Assembly (NCBI GenBank): GCA_034178705.1
Contig: JAXFQY010000004.1
Location: forward strand, 15,498-79,497
Length of the DNA stretch: 64,000 nt
Direction of reading: 5' to 3'
DNA from: RUG12395 sp034178705
GTDB lineage: Bacteria > Bacillota > Clostridia > Oscillospirales > CAG-272
The notes beneath the pieces are model-generated. The model searched no databases and was not told the DNA's origin. It saw nothing but the letters and a program-made list of their open reading frames with translations. Shown one piece after another: positions 61,814 to 64,000 of this stretch. Each line of letters starts with the position of its first letter. Position 1 is the stretch's first letter. A program made the translations under genes and the position numbers.

Positions 61814-62350
61814 ATGGCTTCTCCCGGCGATATCATCAAAGACCCCTATGTTTTTGAGTTCCTGGGCATTCCCGAAAGCAAGCCGGTTATGGAAAGCGAG
61901 CTTGAAAAAGCACTTGTCCAGCAGATTGAAAAGTTTCTTTTGGAGTTGGGGCGCGGTTTTATGTTTGTCGGCACACAGCAGCGGGTTACACTGAACAACA
62001 TTCATTACTATGTGGATATGGTTTTTTACAACAAACCTCTCCGTGCCTATGTACTGATCGAACTGAAAACGGTCAAGCTGCTGCCGGAAGCGGTCGGACA
62101 GCTCAATATGTATCTCAATTATTATGCCGCAGAGGTCAACGATCCCGACGATAACCCGCCAATCGGTATTATTCTTTGTACCGATAAGACAAATGTGGAA
62201 GCGGAATATGCACTCGGCGGGCTTTCCAACAACATCTTTGCCTCGCGCTATACCTATGTAATCCCAAATAAGGAAGAGCTGATCGCACAGGTGGAAGCGG
62301 TCTTGAGAGAATGGCATGAGCCGGAAGCGGACGGCGAAAAAGAGGATTAA
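61814..62350 (+). CDS. PDDEXK nuclease domain protein (YhcG/DUF1016 C-terminal part, probably truncated)
   Basis: The 178-residue protein has the nuclease core YYVDMVFYN, then YVLIELKTVKLLPEAVGQLN, giving the D...ExK plus Gln pattern of the PDDEXK superfamily. It matches the C-terminal half of YhcG/DUF1016 proteins (about 350 residues), beginning just where IKDPYVFEFLGIPE appears in full-length relatives. The N-terminal winged-helix half is absent, and upstream sequence does not encode it. It is either a domain-only gene (AAAAGGA site present) or the remnant of a longer one. YhcG proteins belong to mobile or defence islands. Confidence 0.75.
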   Translation: MASPGDIIKDPYVFEFLGIPESKPVMESELEKALVQQIEKFLLELGRGFMFVGTQQRVTLNNIHYYVDMVFYNKPLRAYVLIELKTVKLLPEAVGQLNMYLNYYAAEVNDPDDNPPIGIILCTDKTNVEAEYALGGLSNNIFASRYTYVIPNKEELIAQVEAVLREWHEPEADGEKED

Positions 62351-62642
62351 AGTCACTGTTTAGGGGCATAAAAAGCGGCTTGCAGCAAGGCTTTCTGGCG
62401 TGGAAACCAAGCTGCCCGTATGTTTTCCTTGCCACAAGAGAAAACAGTCTTTGAAGCCGTGACAAATTGGCAAAAAGAAAATGCGGGACGCAGCAGCTGA
62501 AGATGGCCGCCGCGTCCCGCGTCGTTTTTATTCCGTATCTGAAAGCGTCATAGAGAACTTTGCTTCCTCAAATGCTGCATCGGTCATGTTGTGCAGCTAA
62601 TGCCTCGCTAAGGCGGATGCACCCGCTGATACAGGCAAATCC
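62351..62642. other. Boundary stretch with terminator and tiny minus-strand frame
   Basis: About 290 bases. A 19-codon minus-strand frame (62528-62587, MTDAAFEEAKFSMTLSDTE) looks like the tail of a mobile-element gene following the replication gene but is too short to call. The rest shows only the hairpin listed separately. Confidence 0.4.
62483..62529 (-). terminator. Terminator at the end of the mobile-element segment
   Basis: 9-bp stem GCGGGACGC (62483-62491) with GCGTCCCGC (62512-62520). T5 follows on the plus strand and a T-rich stretch follows on the minus strand, so it may work in both directions. Confidence 0.7.
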
Positions 62643-63632
62643 TCATAGGCTGTCTGCTCCCTCATAGCTGTAATCCGGGATGCTGCTTTTGGGCTTGCCC
62701 CAATCCGGCTGTGCCATATCGTGCGCAACAAGGGCGGTATAGTAACTGTCAATGGTGCTGGGTGCATTGAACAGCACCGCCCGGAGATATTGCCGGATGT
62801 TGCGGATCTTAGTGGTGTTCTCCCGCAGACAGTCAAAGACAAACTCGATATGGCTGCTGTTCAGCTTCATAAACTTGCTTTTTACCAGCTCTGCCGGGTA
62901 GTCGTCACCGGCAATGCGGATCTTCTTGCGGGAACTGCATACCGTTTCCAGAATAATGTCCACGATCTCGTCCAGGCGGTCACGGTCAATGCGCTTATCC
63001 TGCAAAAGGATGTCGTATTCGATGTTATCGCAGATAATCTCCCGGTAAATCCTATATGCTTCATTTTCGCTGTCTGCCGTTTCCTTTCGCTTCCGTTCCG
63101 GCGGCGCAGCCGCTTGTTCCCCGTCCACGCTCAAAGGGGAGGGGTAAGGGGAAAGGATAGGAATGGAATCGGTACTTGATATATCTGTAATTGATCTTTC
63201 TTTTTTTGATAAGTCAGTTCTTAATATATCTTTATTTAATTGCGTTGGATTTTCCAACGTAGGGTTTTCCAACGTAGGATTATCCTGCGTTGGATTATCC
63301 AATGTTGGATTTTCCAATGTAGGTAAATCCGATGCTGGCTGCGGCGTTTCATAGATCACATAGTCCGCCCCGCGCAGCCGTCCTTTCTCGTCGCGCTCTC
63401 TTGAACGGACGATATACCCGGCTGTTTCCAGCTCCTTTACCGCCTCGCGGATCGCGTCGATCTGTTCCCGGTTGATAAAGGCAAGACCTTTCAGCGTATA
63501 GTCCCAATCATCCGGCAGGGACAGCATTTGCGACAGCAGCCCCTTTGCCTTTAGGGTCAGTTCCTTGTTTCGCAAGTGATGATTGGACATGACGGTATAA
63601 CCGTTGCTCTTTTCCACGCGAAATATTGGCAT
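62643..63632 (-). CDS. Replication-initiation-type protein of an integrative mobile element (DUF6017-like)
   Basis: The protein has 329 residues. The N-terminal replisome-organiser/winged-helix region (SNHHLRNKELTLKAKGLLSQ, SLPDDWDYTLKGL, EAVKELETAGYIVRSRERDE) is typical of DnaD/RepA-like proteins on clostridial conjugative elements. A pentapeptide repeat (NPTLE-type, about residues 104-131) and a disordered Ser/Pro linker follow. The C-terminal domain is rich in Ile/Arg helices (SSHIEFVFDCLRENTTKIRN). An AGGAGG site precedes ATG 63632. No relaxase, integrase or transfer gene is in the window, so it is either an isolated remnant or the edge of an element. Confidence 0.82.
   Translation of the reverse strand: MPIFRVEKSNGYTVMSNHHLRNKELTLKAKGLLSQMLSLPDDWDYTLKGLAFINREQIDAIREAVKELETAGYIVRSRERDEKGRLRGADYVIYETPQPASDLPTLENPTLDNPTQDNPTLENPTLENPTQLNKDILRTDLSKKERSITDISSTDSIPILSPYPSPLSVDGEQAAAPPERKRKETADSENEAYRIYREIICDNIEYDILLQDKRIDRDRLDEIVDIILETVCSSRKKIRIAGDDYPAELVKSKFMKLNSSHIEFVFDCLRENTTKIRNIRQYLRAVLFNAPSTIDSYYTALVAHDMAQPDWGKPKSSIPDYSYEGADSL
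63242..63325 (-). repeat. Tandem 15-base repeat inside the replication gene
   Basis: About six imperfect 15-base units encode NPTLE, NPTLD, NPTQD, NPTLE, NPTLE and NPTQL. The repeat is in frame, so copy-number changes would lengthen or shorten the linker without breaking the gene. Confidence 0.85.
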
Positions 63633-63943
63633 TTATGGTTCACCTCCTTGTGCTTGGTATTTGGTTTTGGGCATGAGAAAAGCCGCAGACCTTCAAGACG
63701 AAAATCTGCGGCGTATGAGCATACGAAAAGGGATGCTCCTTGATAGAAACATCCCTTTTCGCTCGGTTATTCAGTTTTTCAGACAACCTGTTTGCCCTCT
63801 GCCCTTAAAAAGCGTTGATTTTACTTGGTTTTCTCTTGCTTTCTTATTTCAGATGGCATAATAGCTTCCCTTTTTTAATCCGGTTTGACAGGGTATATTT
63901 ATTCTGATATAATTCCAAAATTAGTATTAAAAGGAGGAGTATA
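63633..63943. other. Intergenic stretch between the replication gene and degV
   Basis: It contains two inverted repeats: GCCGCAGA with TCTGCGGC near 63680-63710, and the 12-bp CGAAAAGGGATG with CATCCCTTTTCG near 63724-63760. It then becomes AT-rich before the degV promoter. No gene is visible. Confidence 0.5.
63885..63913 (+). promoter_or_regulatory. Promoter of the degV-like gene
   Basis: Perfect TTGACA (63885-63890), 17-base spacer and perfect TATAAT (63908-63913), 30 bases before the ATG. Confidence 0.9.
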
Positions 63944-64000
63944 ATGGTTAAGGTATCGGCAGACAGCACTTGTGATTTATCTTATGAAATTTTAAACCGA
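63944..64000 (+). CDS. DegV-family protein (5' end only)
   Basis: Only 19 codons are in the window: MVKVSADSTCDLSYEILNR. The opening with SADSTCDLS matches the strand-and-Thr/Ser start of DegV (fatty-acid-binding, FakB-like) proteins. ATG 63944 follows AAGGAGGAG. It carries its own strong promoter. Further assignment needs sequence beyond the window edge. Confidence 0.7.
   Translation, partial: MVKVSADSTCDLSYEILNR

Noticed and set aside
63242..63325. Possible CRISPR-like repeat array
   Set aside because: The units are contiguous 15-base repeats without spacers and encode an in-frame pentapeptide repeat.

Overview
The window looks like chromosomal DNA of a strictly anaerobic, Gram-positive-type member of the Clostridia (Firmicutes), probably an Oscillospirales- or Christensenellales-like gut organism. 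That placement is an inference. It rests on pyruvate:ferredoxin oxidoreductase, an [FeFe]-hydrogenase-like protein, many lipobox lipoproteins, a sortase-type C-terminal sorting signal, IreB, sigma-A-like promoters and strong Shine-Dalgarno sites (with several GTG and TTG starts) in DNA of roughly even GC content.

Layout. 1-2198 (minus): end-truncated NrnA-type DHH phosphoesterase and an HD-domain dNTPase. 2379-6783 (plus): a CPA2-type antiporter, then a yybP-ykoY (Mn2+) riboswitch with its terminator in front of a Ca2+/Mn2+-type P-type ATPase. 7025-13699 (plus): a complete F-type ATP synthase operon (atpI-B-E-F-H-A-G-D-C) with a Na+-type two-carboxylate c subunit and an epsilon subunit reduced to its N-terminal domain. 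13867-14211: a small reading frame broken by one TAA. 14539-16259 (minus): AbrB-type regulator plus ABC-2 exporter behind palindromic operators. 16421-16584: tRNA-Arg and tRNA-His. 16852-23730 (minus): glycoside-hydrolase-like protein, solute-binding lipoprotein, ADP-ribosylglycohydrolase-like lipoprotein and a wall-anchored surface protein. 23995-27204 (plus): MFS transporter, GDPD, HAD phosphatase.

28132-39298 (minus): PFOR (nifJ), preceded on the same strand by a compact module of DRTGG protein, hydrogenase-like Fe-S protein, HATPase, second DRTGG protein and PHP phosphoesterase. This looks like a redox- or H2-sensing signalling unit beside the main ferredoxin-reducing enzyme. Upstream come a solute-binding lipoprotein, a DacF-like protein, RibF and IreB. 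39770-43595: a two-component system divergent from a carbohydrate-binding surface protein whose promoter carries 11-bp-phased repeats. 43824-54172 (minus): acyl-CoA synthetase, a giant lipoprotein of unknown function, AzlCD and a heterodimeric ABC exporter. 54363-61746 (plus): lipid kinase, PAP2 protein, AlaX editing protein, Tex, a C_GCAxxG_C_C-esterase fusion and a GT4 glycosyltransferase. 61814-63632: a PDDEXK nuclease fragment and a mobile-element replication-type gene. The window ends inside a DegV-family gene (63944 onward).

The most interesting items are the hydrogenase-like signalling module, the C_GCAxxG_C_C-esterase fusion, the two-carboxylate c-ring with a tail-less epsilon, and a structured but unexplained stretch between por and the HAD gene. 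All family assignments come from reading motifs by eye; no database search was run.
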